Of a stretch of 11,554 bases of DNA, positions 1 through 7,359 are shown in pieces; within the stretch, counting starts at the first letter, position 1; each line of letters begins with the position of its first letter. The DNA lies in the NCBI GenBank assembly GCA_964418565.1, contig CAYQMB010000098.1:1-11554 (forward strand). The letters are read 5' to 3'. Position numbers and translations under genes: made by a program. The stretch comes from JAQIBY01 sp964418565. Lineage in GTDB: Bacteria; Bacteroidota; Bacteroidia; Bacteroidales; ML635J-15. The notes beneath the pieces are model-generated. The model was not told the DNA's origin and searched no databases. It saw only the letters and a program-made list of their open reading frames with translations.

Positions 1-1
1 T

Positions 2-95
2 GATAGTATTGTTTACATGCTGACTGAAATTTGTGCAGCAATTGGATGGGTACGATTCTGCAGGTAGTACCGTGATGAATAAATTATCGGATTAA
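2..95 (+). other. Possible 3' tail of an upstream gene cut by the window edge
   Basis: Two plus-strand frames are open here. One runs from the window edge to a TAG at 65-67 (last residues ...GWVRFCR). The other is open after a TGA at 21-23 and ends with TAA at 93-95 (residues ...AGSTVMNKLSD). Either could be the C-terminus of a gene that starts outside the window, but both are too short to recognise. The rest of 1-151 holds no structure that I can see. Confidence 0.2.
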
Positions 96-151
96 TACCA
101 ATTTCTGAAAATTTGATTAGCTTTGATTCTTTTACCGAAAAATGCAAGCTT

Positions 152-1099
152 ATGTATGAGTCATTAAAGCTGATGGATGAATCCACCCTGAATTTCAGTC
201 AGGATGGTCTGCTTATTTTAAACATTGCCATAGCCTTTATCATGTTTGGTGTTGCGCTGAATATCACACCGGGCAGCTTTAAGGCATTAATTGTTAAGCC
301 AAAAGCCACAATTGTGGGTGTTATATCTCAGTTTGTTTTACTGCCGGCAATTACGTTTGGGCTTGTGATGGTTTTGAATTCATTTCATCTGATTACGCCT
401 GGCGTAGGCCTCGGTATGCTACTAGTTGCCAGTTGTCCGGGCGGAAATGTATCCAATTTCATTTCATCTTATGCCAATGGTAATGCAGCGCTATCGGTGG
501 GTCTGACCGCAATATCAACCATAGGTGCTATATTCATCACGCCACTGAATTTTGCATTTTACGGCAGCATGTTTGCGGCCAAATCGCCACTGCTGGTACC
601 GATTGAAATTGATCCGGTGGAGATGTTTAAAACGGTTGTCTTATTGCTTGGCATACCTATAGTTTTGGGCATGCTCTTTGCCTGGAAATTTCCGAAAACC
701 ACGGCCAAAATTTTCAAAACCGTTCAGAACATATCACTGGTGTTTTTCTTTGGCATGGTAATCATCATGTTTGCCAATAATTTTGAACACTTTCTGAATT
801 ACATGGTGTGGATTGTGATTCTTGTTTTTCTGCACAACCTACTGGCCTTATCCACGGGATACAGTTTCGCAAGCCTGTTTAAGCTCAAAAAACGTAACCG
901 CCGAACCGTTACGATTGAAACCGGCATACAAAATTCAGGTCTGGGGCTGGTGCTTATTTTCAATCCCGCAATCTTTCCGGAAAGCCTGGAAACCGGCGGC
1001 ATGTCAATAGTTACAGCCTGGTGGGGGATTTGGCACATCGTAGCTGGTTTGGTAATTGCAAGAATATGGCGTAATTTTGCCTACACTGATGAAGCGTAA
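152..1099 (+). CDS. Bile acid:sodium symporter family (BASS/SBF) transporter
   Basis: This is an inner-membrane protein of the BASS/SBF family, whose members import organic anions with sodium. It is hydrophobic throughout, in keeping with the family's roughly ten membrane spans. The family signature SCPGGNVSN lies around residues 94-102 (S101 and N102 fit the sodium-site pair). A second signature, ETGIQNS, lies at 256-262, where E256 and Q260 match the Glu-x3-Gln sodium ligands of bacterial ASBT homologues. The ATG at 152 is chosen. The frame is open back to 83 with a TTG at 113, and another ATG lies at 173; no start has a Shine-Dalgarno sequence. The end overlaps the acyltransferase start by 11 bases, so the two are probably co-transcribed. 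The real substrate is unknown: family members carry bile acids, pantoate, 2-keto acids and others. Confidence 0.88.
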   Translation: MYESLKLMDESTLNFSQDGLLILNIAIAFIMFGVALNITPGSFKALIVKPKATIVGVISQFVLLPAITFGLVMVLNSFHLITPGVGLGMLLVASCPGGNVSNFISSYANGNAALSVGLTAISTIGAIFITPLNFAFYGSMFAAKSPLLVPIEIDPVEMFKTVVLLLGIPIVLGMLFAWKFPKTTAKIFKTVQNISLVFFFGMVIIMFANNFEHFLNYMVWIVILVFLHNLLALSTGYSFASLFKLKKRNRRTVTIETGIQNSGLGLVLIFNPAIFPESLETGGMSIVTAWWGIWHIVAGLVIARIWRNFAYTDEA

Positions 1100-2465
1100 T
1101 ACAATCCGACATATCACCTCTTACTCATGGTCATACCGTATAGCCAGTGTGTTTGTTGATTTGATGCACTTTTTATTTTACCGCAAAATTGTTGTCGAAG
1201 GCAAAGAAAACATTCCCAAAACCGGTCCGGTTATATATGCTCCCAATCACCAGAATGCTCTGATGGACCCTCTTGCTGTGCTTTTCACTGCCAGGCAACA
1301 GGTGGTATTTATGGCACGGGCCGATATTTTTCACATACCGCTTCTGCCCGGCTTTTTCCGCTGGCTAAAAATTCTGCCAATCTACCGCATCCGCGATGGA
1401 AAAGCCAACCTTAAACATAACGATGCCAGTTTTGATGCCGTCATCAACGTGCTGGAAAACGGCCGTCCCATTGGGCTGTTTCCAGAAGCAAAACACAGTA
1501 ATAAGCGACATCTGCTTGGCTACAAAAAAGGCATCCCCCGCATTGCTTTTCAGGCAGAAGAAAAACACAATTTTCAGTTGGGTGTGAAAATTTTGCCGGT
1601 AGGCATCTATTACAGCAAATACAATACCTTCCGAAGCATCCTTCACGTGCGCTACGGCAAACCCATTGAAGTATCCGAGTATAAAAAAGAGTACGAGGAA
1701 AGCGAAAACAAGGCCATGCTTCACCTGCGTGACGATATGAAAGCGGCAACCGAGCCGCTGGTAATCAACATCCGCAAACTGGATTTTTACGATATGTACG
1801 AATCCCTGCGGACACTGTATGTGAAAAACATGGTAAAACGGATGCGCCTGGGCAAACTCAATCAGGAAAATAAGTTTATTGCAGACCGGATGACCATTCG
1901 CATGCTTGATCGTTATGCCGATGATTATCCGGATAAAATGAAAGCGCTGCGCAACAAAATGGATAACTACCGGCGGCTCCGTAATAAATACAGATTATCA
2001 GATCAATCCATTGGAAAAGAAAAAATCAACGCGTTCCGATTGCTGTGGAATGCCTTCCTGTTGCTGGTATTTTCACCAGTTTTTATATATGGATTCATCA
2101 ACAATGTTATTCCATACATCATTCCAAAATCATTGGTGCTTTTAATTAAAGACAAGCAGTTTCATTCATCAATAAAATTTTTGTGGGCACTTTTCTTCCT
2201 GCCCATCATTTACCTTGCGCAAGCGGCCATTGTCTGGGCTGTTACCAACAGCTTTCTGATTGCGCTAGCCTATATCTTTTCGATTGCCATTACCGGCATG
2301 CTGGCTCAATTGTATGTTGAATGGTTTGCCCTTGTTCGCCGTGATTTATGGCTTTACCGTCTGAAAAAGACAAACAAAAAAGTTTTTCAACGCATTAAAT
2401 CGCTCCACGCTGACATCATTAATCACCTGGACTACATCCTCGATTTTTACGGTGGTAAAATATAA
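1089..2465 (+). CDS. PlsC-type glycerolipid acyltransferase with membrane C-terminal region
   Basis: The protein is a 1-acylglycerol-3-phosphate / glycerol-3-phosphate acyltransferase family member, expected to move fatty acyl groups onto phospholipid precursors at the inner membrane. The N-terminal catalytic domain covers about residues 20-230. Block I is NHQNALMDPL with H54 and D60, block II is around IYRIRDG, block III is FPEAKHS (131-137) and block IV is ILPVGIYY. The His-Asp spacing is five residues rather than the usual four. A basic helical stretch (about 235-310) leads to two or three hydrophobic segments near 318-345, 361-385 and 388-410. At 458 residues it is much longer than E. coli PlsC (about 245). 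The start at 1089 is preferred because it gives an 11-base overlap with the transporter stop; an in-frame ATG at 1056 would add 11 residues and a 44-base overlap. Confidence 0.85.
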   Translation: MKRNTIRHITSYSWSYRIASVFVDLMHFLFYRKIVVEGKENIPKTGPVIYAPNHQNALMDPLAVLFTARQQVVFMARADIFHIPLLPGFFRWLKILPIYRIRDGKANLKHNDASFDAVINVLENGRPIGLFPEAKHSNKRHLLGYKKGIPRIAFQAEEKHNFQLGVKILPVGIYYSKYNTFRSILHVRYGKPIEVSEYKKEYEESENKAMLHLRDDMKAATEPLVINIRKLDFYDMYESLRTLYVKNMVKRMRLGKLNQENKFIADRMTIRMLDRYADDYPDKMKALRNKMDNYRRLRNKYRLSDQSIGKEKINAFRLLWNAFLLLVFSPVFIYGFINNVIPYIIPKSLVLLIKDKQFHSSIKFLWALFFLPIIYLAQAAIVWAVTNSFLIALAYIFSIAITGMLAQLYVEWFALVRRDLWLYRLKKTNKKVFQRIKSLHADIINHLDYILDFYGGKI

Positions 2466-2473
2466 TTTTTTTT
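2445..2473 (+). terminator. Weak hairpin plus T-run at the end of the acyltransferase gene
   Basis: TTTTAC (2445-2450) and GTAAAA (2455-2460) form a 6-bp stem with a GGTG loop. Five bases later comes a run of eight T (2466-2473). The stem overlaps the last codons of the gene and is AT-rich, so it is at best a weak intrinsic terminator. Confidence 0.35.
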
Positions 2474-2486
2474 CTTGTGATTTCTT

Positions 2487-2579
2487 CCCAGGGTAATCCA
2501 TAAGCCACTCCCGGCATGCAATTTAAAATTCCTGGGCTGGAACAAAATCCAACAGGCTCAGGTGTCTGTAATAACAGAC
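2487..2579 (+). promoter_or_regulatory. Small dyads in the leader region of the vWA gene
   Basis: The 221-base gap before the vWA gene holds two inverted repeats. CCCAGG (2487-2492) pairs with CCTGGG (2531-2536). GTCTGT (2564-2569) pairs with ACAGAC (2574-2579) around an AATA loop. The second is a perfect hairpin but has no T-run after it, so it is not a standard terminator. They could be operators or leader structure of the downstream gene. I found no convincing TTTG/TAnnTTTG promoter pair. Confidence 0.25.
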
Positions 2580-2686
2580 TCAACATGTAAAAAATCACAA
2601 ATAATCCGACCTTTTTAAACCTGTTTTATGGAATTTTTCCATTTGTGGCATCTATAAACAAAACAGGAAACCAAAAAACAAAAGAT

Positions 2687-4564
2687 ATGAAATCATTCAG
2701 TATTTTAATTATCGGATTACTATTCAGCCTGAACGGATTTTCGCAGGCAGAAATTAAGGGAAGTGTAAAAAGCAAAAACAACCAAGCCCTGGAAAATGCA
2801 ATGGTACACCTTTACAAGCAATCAACACCAGTGGACTCTGTAAAAACAGACTCTAAAGGCCTTTTCCGGTTTGAAAACCTGGAGTCAGGAGCATATCAGG
2901 CTTTTGCAAGCAAGCAGGGATATCAGAAATCCATACCGCAGTCTGTTGTCCTTGGAAAAACATCAACAATCAGCCTTAATTTTGTATTAAAACCGGTTAA
3001 ACATGTTGTTGTGGAAGAATTAAGCGTTGTAGAAGATGTTGAAGAAGAATCGGACATCAGCATATCCCTTGATATGTCAACATCGGTAAAATCCAAATCA
3101 GAGGCAAACCGTTCATTTGCCGGCGGACAAATCGCCTTACATGAAAGCAGACCGGTACAGCACAACACCGAATCTTACGATTACATTGATGAAAACACAT
3201 TTAAAGCGGTGGTTGACGATCCCTTATCCACATTTTCCATTGATGTGGACAGAGCATCCTATGCCAACGTTCGCCGCTTTATCCGAAACAATCAGATGCC
3301 CCCGAAAGACGCTGTCCGCATTGAGGAAATGATCAATTACTTTGATTATGATTACCCACAGCCCGAAAACGGTCACCCGTTTTCTGTCAATACCGAGCTT
3401 GGTGCCTGCCCGTGGAATGCAGAAAATGAATTGCTGATGATTGGCCTGAAGGGCGAAGAGCTGGAAAGTGAGTCTGTCCCGGCATCCAATATTGTGTTTT
3501 TGATTGATGTATCAGGCTCGATGAACTACCACAACAAGCTACCATTGCTGAAAAAATCATTCAACATATTGATCGACAAACTCAGACCTCAGGACAAGGT
3601 AGCCATGGTAGTATACGCCGGCAGCTCAGGTCTTGTTCTTGAATCCACGCCCGGCAGTGAGAAAGAAAAAATCCGTGCAGCCTTAAATCGTCTCGAATCC
3701 GGTGGCAGTACTGCCGGAGGTGCCGGTATAAAGCTGGCCTATAAAGTGGCAAAGGAAAATTACATTCCGAATGGTAACAACCGGGTTATCCTTGCCACAG
3801 ATGGCGATTTTAATGTCGGACCCAGCAGCGATGCGGAAATGGAACGCCTGATTGAAAGCAAACGGGAGGAAGGAGTTTTCCTGACCGTTCTGGGCTTTGG
3901 TATGGGCAATTACAAGGATTCCAAAATGGAGCGCCTCTCCAACAAAGGCAATGGCAATTACGCGTACATCGATAACATTCTGGAAGCCAAAAAAATGTTT
4001 GGAGAAGAAATCTGGGGCAGCTTATACACCATTGCCAAGGATGTAAAAATCCAGATTGAATTTAATCCCGCTAAGGTTAAAGCATACCGTCTGGTTGGGT
4101 ATGAGAACCGTTTGCTGAATAAAGAAGATTTCAATGATGATACCAAAGATGCCGGAGAAATTGGTGCCGGACATGCTGTAACCGCGCTTTATGAAGTTAT
4201 TCCAGCCGGAACAGAAGGAAAAATCAACGATGTTGATGAGCTGATCTACCAGAAACGGAAAACAAAATTCTCCGATGACCTGATGACACTCAAATTACGT
4301 TACAAAGCACCAGATGAAAACAGCAGCCGGTTGATAAGCAAATCTGTAAAACACAACGATATCTACCGTAATTCCAACAGTGAAAATTTTAATCTCGCAG
4401 CATCCATTGCCATGTTTGGTATGCTGTTGCGCGAGAGCGAATTCATTGGAAATGGAGATTACGATCATGCACTTGATCTGGCACGGAAAGCAAAAGGAAA
4501 AGACAGTTTTGGATACAGACAGGAATACATTGGCCTGATGGAAAATGCCGCATTGTTACACTAA
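2687..4564 (+). CDS. Exported vWA-domain protein of the YfbK type with carboxypeptidase-regulatory-like domain
   Basis: A 625-residue exported protein of unknown exact role, built like Bacteroidota YfbK-family proteins. A signal peptide covers residues 1-21 (Lys, hydrophobic core, probable cut after SQA). A carboxypeptidase-regulatory-like beta-sandwich follows (about 22-104), then an acidic Val/Glu/Ser-rich linker (to about 155). Next come the YfbK N-terminal domain (about 160-262), a von Willebrand A domain (about 265-430) and the YfbK C-terminal domain (about 430-600). The metal site (MIDAS) looks intact: D274-x-S276-x-S278, T342 in SGGSTAGG, and D372 in ATDGD. vWA domains mediate metal-dependent protein binding, so this is probably a periplasmic or surface adhesion/assembly factor. 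The start at 2687 is chosen because it begins the signal peptide; an in-frame GTG at 2645 would bury it. No partner gene lies beside it, and the gene ends at a bidirectional terminator. Confidence 0.9.
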   Translation: MKSFSILIIGLLFSLNGFSQAEIKGSVKSKNNQALENAMVHLYKQSTPVDSVKTDSKGLFRFENLESGAYQAFASKQGYQKSIPQSVVLGKTSTISLNFVLKPVKHVVVEELSVVEDVEEESDISISLDMSTSVKSKSEANRSFAGGQIALHESRPVQHNTESYDYIDENTFKAVVDDPLSTFSIDVDRASYANVRRFIRNNQMPPKDAVRIEEMINYFDYDYPQPENGHPFSVNTELGACPWNAENELLMIGLKGEELESESVPASNIVFLIDVSGSMNYHNKLPLLKKSFNILIDKLRPQDKVAMVVYAGSSGLVLESTPGSEKEKIRAALNRLESGGSTAGGAGIKLAYKVAKENYIPNGNNRVILATDGDFNVGPSSDAEMERLIESKREEGVFLTVLGFGMGNYKDSKMERLSNKGNGNYAYIDNILEAKKMFGEEIWGSLYTIAKDVKIQIEFNPAKVKAYRLVGYENRLLNKEDFNDDTKDAGEIGAGHAVTALYEVIPAGTEGKINDVDELIYQKRKTKFSDDLMTLKLRYKAPDENSSRLISKSVKHNDIYRNSNSENFNLAASIAMFGMLLRESEFIGNGDYDHALDLARKAKGKDSFGYRQEYIGLMENAALLH

Positions 4565-4590
4565 GTCAGTTTATAGCTCGCTGATGTAAG

Positions 4591-4627
4591 AAAAGGGGAA
4601 ATGTGCTTTGTGCCGTTTCCTCTTTTT
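4591..4627. terminator. Bidirectional intrinsic terminator between convergent genes
   Basis: AAAAGGGGAAA (4591-4601) pairs with TTTCCTCTTTT (4616-4626) as an 11-bp stem with one G-U pair and a 14-base loop. The A-run on one side and T-run on the other give a U-tract in both directions. It sits in the 69-base gap between the vWA gene and the HAD gene, which converge here, so it can serve both. Confidence 0.8.
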
Positions 4628-4633
4628 GATGGT

Positions 4634-5041
4634 TTAAATCCGGAACCAGCCTTTTTTCCTTCGTGGGAATGAGGGCTCATGCGGTCGGTTTCCTTCATTC
4701 AGTAATATATTACGCACAGTTTCCCAGCCGGGGAATCCGCCAAAATTTCTGTCATCAATGTAAATATCAGCAATGATTTTTCTGGAGAGGTATTGATTAA
4801 ATTCTTCATCCGGGAAAGATTGATTAATCGCCCAGAACATCAGGCCGTTTTCCATGCAAAACTCAACAGCTTCCTGCAGCAGGTCACCATCGCGGTATGT
4901 CCATAGTATAATTTTGTGGCCTATTTCAGTAAGGCTAATAAGGGTTTCAAAAGCGCCGGGCAAAGGCTCACCAATGTCAGGGTACGCATGTTCCACTATG
5001 GTACCATCAAAATCTACCGCTATACGTAAACCTTCCTCCAT
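4634..5041 (-). CDS. Small HAD-superfamily phosphohydrolase, BT_0820-like
   Basis: A 135-residue cytosolic HAD-fold protein without a cap domain, resembling the small Bacteroides protein BT_0820. HAD motif I is DFDGT with nucleophile D10 and acid D12. Motif II is the threonine T48 in LWTYRDG. K88 in SRKIIADIY fits motif III, and D96-D97 in IDDRN form motif IV. All catalytic positions are present, so phosphatase activity is likely; the substrate is unknown. The C-terminal tail is basic (PRRKKGWF). The gene starts 3 bases after the stop of the lipocalin-like gene, so it is probably the last gene of that operon, followed by the shared terminator. Confidence 0.85.
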   Translation of the reverse strand: MEEGLRIAVDFDGTIVEHAYPDIGEPLPGAFETLISLTEIGHKIILWTYRDGDLLQEAVEFCMENGLMFWAINQSFPDEEFNQYLSRKIIADIYIDDRNFGGFPGWETVRNILLNEGNRPHEPSFPRRKKGWFRI

Positions 5042-5044
5042 TGG

Positions 5045-5470
5045 TTATTCTTTTTTGTAGAGCAAAACCCGGTTATTGGTGGCATCACTTGCAGGCCTCA
5101 TGTCAAGTTTGGTTTCTGTAAGTGAATTAATGCTTGTACGTGATATTTCATCCGAATCATCAAATTCTATGATGATGGTTTTCCCATCGGGAGTGATGCG
5201 CCATTTTCCAGTGCGCGGGGGCTCCAGGCTCAGTTTTTTGTAGGAACCATCAGCATTAAATACGAACTCGGTGCTGTCCTTGAGCCTTTTAAACTTTTGC
5301 TCAAATACTTTCATGTACTCCTCTGACAAATCAAGATCCATATACATGGTATCAATTTTCCATCGTCCTGTGAGATAGGATTCATGTTTCTCCTGCAAAT
5401 CACTCTGTCCCTTCAGACTCAGCAGGGGAATCAGCACCAGCAGAATTGTCGTTAATATTCTGGTCATCAT
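5045..5470 (-). CDS. Exported lipocalin-like protein
   Basis: A 141-residue protein with a clear signal peptide: Arg near the start, a hydrophobic stretch ILTTILLVLIPLLSL, and a likely cut near LKGQ. The rest looks like the lipocalin-like fold common in Bacteroidota secreted proteins. It has a GRW motif in the first strand, a helix rich in charged residues, then alternating strands including FNADGSYKK, GKWRI and DGKTIIIEF. No catalytic residues are visible, so it may bind a small ligand or have a structural role. Two ATG codons lie in tandem (5470 and 5467). Both are inside recF, giving a 71-base overlap in another frame. A GTG/ATG extension up to 5521 is possible but would hide the signal peptide. 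The name rests on overall pattern, not on a decisive motif. Confidence 0.7.
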   Translation of the reverse strand: MMTRILTTILLVLIPLLSLKGQSDLQEKHESYLTGRWKIDTMYMDLDLSEEYMKVFEQKFKRLKDSTEFVFNADGSYKKLSLEPPRTGKWRITPDGKTIIIEFDDSDEISRTSINSLTETKLDMRPASDATNNRVLLYKKE

Positions 5471-6569
5471 TGGTTTTTGGATTTTGATTTTCGACATTGA
5501 ATATACGTACGTCCACATCAATATGTTTCAATAAGCCGGGTAATCTTTCTCTGCTGGTATCTGAAAAAAATACCTGCCCGTAATTATCATCTGACAAAAG
5601 GTTTACCAACTGATTAATACGTTGGGCATCCAGTTTATCAAAAACATCATCAAGCAACAACAACGGTCTCACATCCACTGTCTGATGGATAAAGTCAAAC
5701 TGAGCCAGTTTCAGGGCAATGATGAGGGTTTTTTCCTGTCCCTGCGATCCGGTTTTTTTCAGGGGATAGCCATTTAGTTCAAAATCCAGGTCATCACGAT
5801 GGGTACCTGCTGTGGTATGCCTCAGGTACAAATCGCGCTGCCGGTTGTCTTTCAGGAGCTGCTCAAGGGGTTTTTCAAACAAACCGGACTTGTAATTGAT
5901 ACTAACCTGTTCTGCATCACTGGAAATGATTTCATAATACCGGTTAAAAATCGGCACAAGAGCTTCTACCGCTTCTCTGCGTTTTTGATGAATGTACGTT
6001 CCGGCACTCACCAGCCGTTCGTCCCAGATCATCAGCGCATCCTCATCGTATGGATTTTCAGGGCTCAGCTTTTTCAGCAGGGCATTGCGTTGTTCCAGGG
6101 CCCGTTTATACTGTATCAGTTGCTGGAGATAATATTTATCGTATTGGGAGATTACACCATCGAGGTATTTTCGCCGAAGTTCACTACCCAGATGTATAAT
6201 TTCTGTATCAGATGGGGTAATAAAAACCAGAGGCAGCAAACCAATGTGTTCGGAAAATTTATCGTATTGCTTACCATCCCGCTTCACCTGTTTTTTGCTG
6301 TGGCGCTTCAAACCGCAAACCACATTCACTTTTTCACCTTTTATATCATACCGTCCCTGCAGGACAAACATTTCTTCACCGTGCCGTATGGTTTGCCTGT
6401 CGATGGCATTAAAATGGCTTTTTGTAAACGACAGGTAATAAATGGCATCCATCAGGTTTGTCTTTCCAACGCCGTTATCACCAAGGAAACAATTAAACCG
6501 GGGTGAAAAATCCGCTTCAAATTCCCCGATGTTTTTAAAATTCAGTATGGATATGTGTTTTAAATGCAT
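5400..6569 (-). CDS. recF: DNA replication and repair protein RecF
   Basis: RecF is a cytosolic SMC-like ATPase that, with RecO and RecR, loads RecA at gaps in single-stranded DNA. The full set of motifs is visible. The N-terminus HISILNFKNIGEFE is typical of RecF/SMC, Walker A is GDNGVGKT (30-37), and THRDDLDF precedes the ABC signature GSQGQ (274-278). Walker B is LLLLDD with D307-D308, followed by FDKLD; a D-loop region and the segment FFSDTSRE come next. At 389 residues it is slightly longer than usual (E. coli about 357). The extra length is a low-complexity, Asn/Asp/Ser-rich tail (about 367-389), which is exactly the part overlapping the next gene. It follows a gene of unknown function by 58 bases. 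A possible promoter directly upstream would leave almost no 5' leader. Confidence 0.96.
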   Translation of the reverse strand: MHLKHISILNFKNIGEFEADFSPRFNCFLGDNGVGKTNLMDAIYYLSFTKSHFNAIDRQTIRHGEEMFVLQGRYDIKGEKVNVVCGLKRHSKKQVKRDGKQYDKFSEHIGLLPLVFITPSDTEIIHLGSELRRKYLDGVISQYDKYYLQQLIQYKRALEQRNALLKKLSPENPYDEDALMIWDERLVSAGTYIHQKRREAVEALVPIFNRYYEIISSDAEQVSINYKSGLFEKPLEQLLKDNRQRDLYLRHTTAGTHRDDLDFELNGYPLKKTGSQGQEKTLIIALKLAQFDFIHQTVDVRPLLLLDDVFDKLDAQRINQLVNLLSDDNYGQVFFSDTSRERLPGLLKHIDVDVRIFNVENQNPKTNDDQNINDNSAGADSPAESEGTE

Positions 6570-6573
6570 ATCG

Positions 6574-6609
6574 CTGTAAATGTACAGAATTTTTTAGGTT
6601 TCTGAAACC
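6574..6609 (-). promoter_or_regulatory. Possible recF promoter with two dyads
   Basis: On the minus strand, TTTC is followed after 19 bases by TACATTTA. This is one mismatch in each element from the Bacteroidota pattern TTTG-N19-TAnnTTTG, and it sits a few bases before the recF ATG. The -7-like element lies inside the dyad CTGTA-AATG-TACAG (6574-6587). The -33-like element lies inside the dyad GGTTTC-T-GAAACC (6597-6609). This arrangement would suit a repressor-controlled, nearly leaderless promoter, but it is read by eye only. Confidence 0.35.
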
Positions 6610-6627
6610 GCAGGAACGGATGAAATG

Positions 6628-7200
6628 TCAAACCTTATCATGCATACCGTCCGACAGGAGGGAAATCACACGTTCTTGCGTATGAGAGATGTGTTTTAAA
6701 GCCGACAGGTTTAAAAAATCCCTTCTCAGTGCATTGATATGCTGCAACCGGCTTATTTCCGGCTGTCCGTCTTTGCAGACAAGGTACAGAATGGCTGTTT
6801 TTAACTGCTGATTTTTTACCCGGCTCACCATTGGGCTGATTTTTGCCGGATGAATGTGAATATACCGCATGTCATTACCGGCACGCATCAACCACAGCGA
6901 ACCATCGGAAACCGGCAGACTTTCGTAATCTGAAACCGTATCAAGCCAGGCAAAATAACCCGGTTTTTCAAATATGCCTTCGGCTTCCAGCCGTTTCCGG
7001 ATGTCATCACAAACCTGCTGCACAGTCATATTTCCATAATAAATATCCGTCACCGACTCACCAATCATCAGCAGGTGGTTTTTGATAACCTGAGATTCCT
7101 GCAGCCTCAACACAGGTATATGAGACCGAATGTAACCAAGGTGATGCTTCCACGGGTTTAACAGAAAAGGATCGGGTATGGCATTCAGGTACGATTTCAT
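6628..7200 (-). CDS. Conserved-looking protein of unknown function
   Basis: A 190-residue soluble protein that I do not recognise. It has no signal peptide and no membrane segment. The N-terminal third (LLNPWKHHLGYIRSHI) is aromatic and His-rich, the middle holds DGSLWLMRAGNDMRYIHIHPAK, and the end is helical and Leu-rich (about residues 130-185). The His/Arg/Asp-rich centre could be a binding site, but no known catalytic pattern stands out. The ATG at 7200 is used; an in-frame TTG at 7209 is unlikely. It lies 58 bases before recF on the same strand and may share its transcript. Good reading-frame length and ordinary codon use argue that it is real. Confidence 0.75.
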   Translation of the reverse strand: MKSYLNAIPDPFLLNPWKHHLGYIRSHIPVLRLQESQVIKNHLLMIGESVTDIYYGNMTVQQVCDDIRKRLEAEGIFEKPGYFAWLDTVSDYESLPVSDGSLWLMRAGNDMRYIHIHPAKISPMVSRVKNQQLKTAILYLVCKDGQPEISRLQHINALRRDFLNLSALKHISHTQERVISLLSDGMHDKV

Positions 7201-7212
7201 TCCCTGCAAGAT

Positions 7213-7234
7213 ACAAATTTCAACTAGAATTTGT
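7213..7234 (-). promoter_or_regulatory. Inverted repeat just upstream of the unknown gene
   Basis: ACAAATT (7213-7219) and AATTTGT (7228-7234) are a perfect 7-bp inverted repeat around an 8-base spacer. It starts 13 bases before the ATG of the unknown gene. Position and symmetry fit an operator or a leader hairpin. The 8-bp palindrome GTGTACAC (7233-7240) abuts it. Confidence 0.3.
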
Positions 7235-7282
7235 GTACACCCTCCATCTTATGGCTGGGGGATGTTCTAAGTCAGGCAAACC

Positions 7283-7337
7283 GGCAGGCAGGCGCCTCCC
7301 TTTCCCCCGTGTTAAATTTCATTGGCAGGAAGGCGCC
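7283..7337. repeat. GC-rich repeat pair in the gap after the oxidoreductase gene
   Basis: GGCAGGCAGGCGCC (7283-7296) and GGCAGGAAGGCGCC (7324-7337) are 14-base direct copies with one mismatch, 41 bases apart. Because GGCGCC is self-complementary, GGCGCCTCCC (7291-7300) also pairs with GGAAGGCGCC (7328-7337) as a 10-bp stem with one G-U pair and a 27-base loop. No T-run follows on either strand, so this is not a standard terminator. The rest of the 159-base gap shows nothing else. Confidence 0.5.
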
Positions 7338-7359
7338 CTTGTGCTCAGTTCACATCATG

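Noticed and set aside
1365..1749. Two minus-strand open frames of 119 and 101 codons
   Set aside because: They lie opposite the acyltransferase catalytic domain and have no coding signs of their own.
2564..2579. The hairpin as a terminator of the acyltransferase gene
   Set aside because: No T-run follows it on the plus strand.
5799..6506. A 235-codon open frame on the plus strand
   Set aside because: It is fully antisense to recF, whose motifs are complete; the translation is not like any protein I know.
6574..6587. LexA (SOS) box before recF
   Set aside because: The half-sites are two bases closer than in the E. coli box, and I cannot tell which LexA motif this organism uses, so it is reported only as a dyad.
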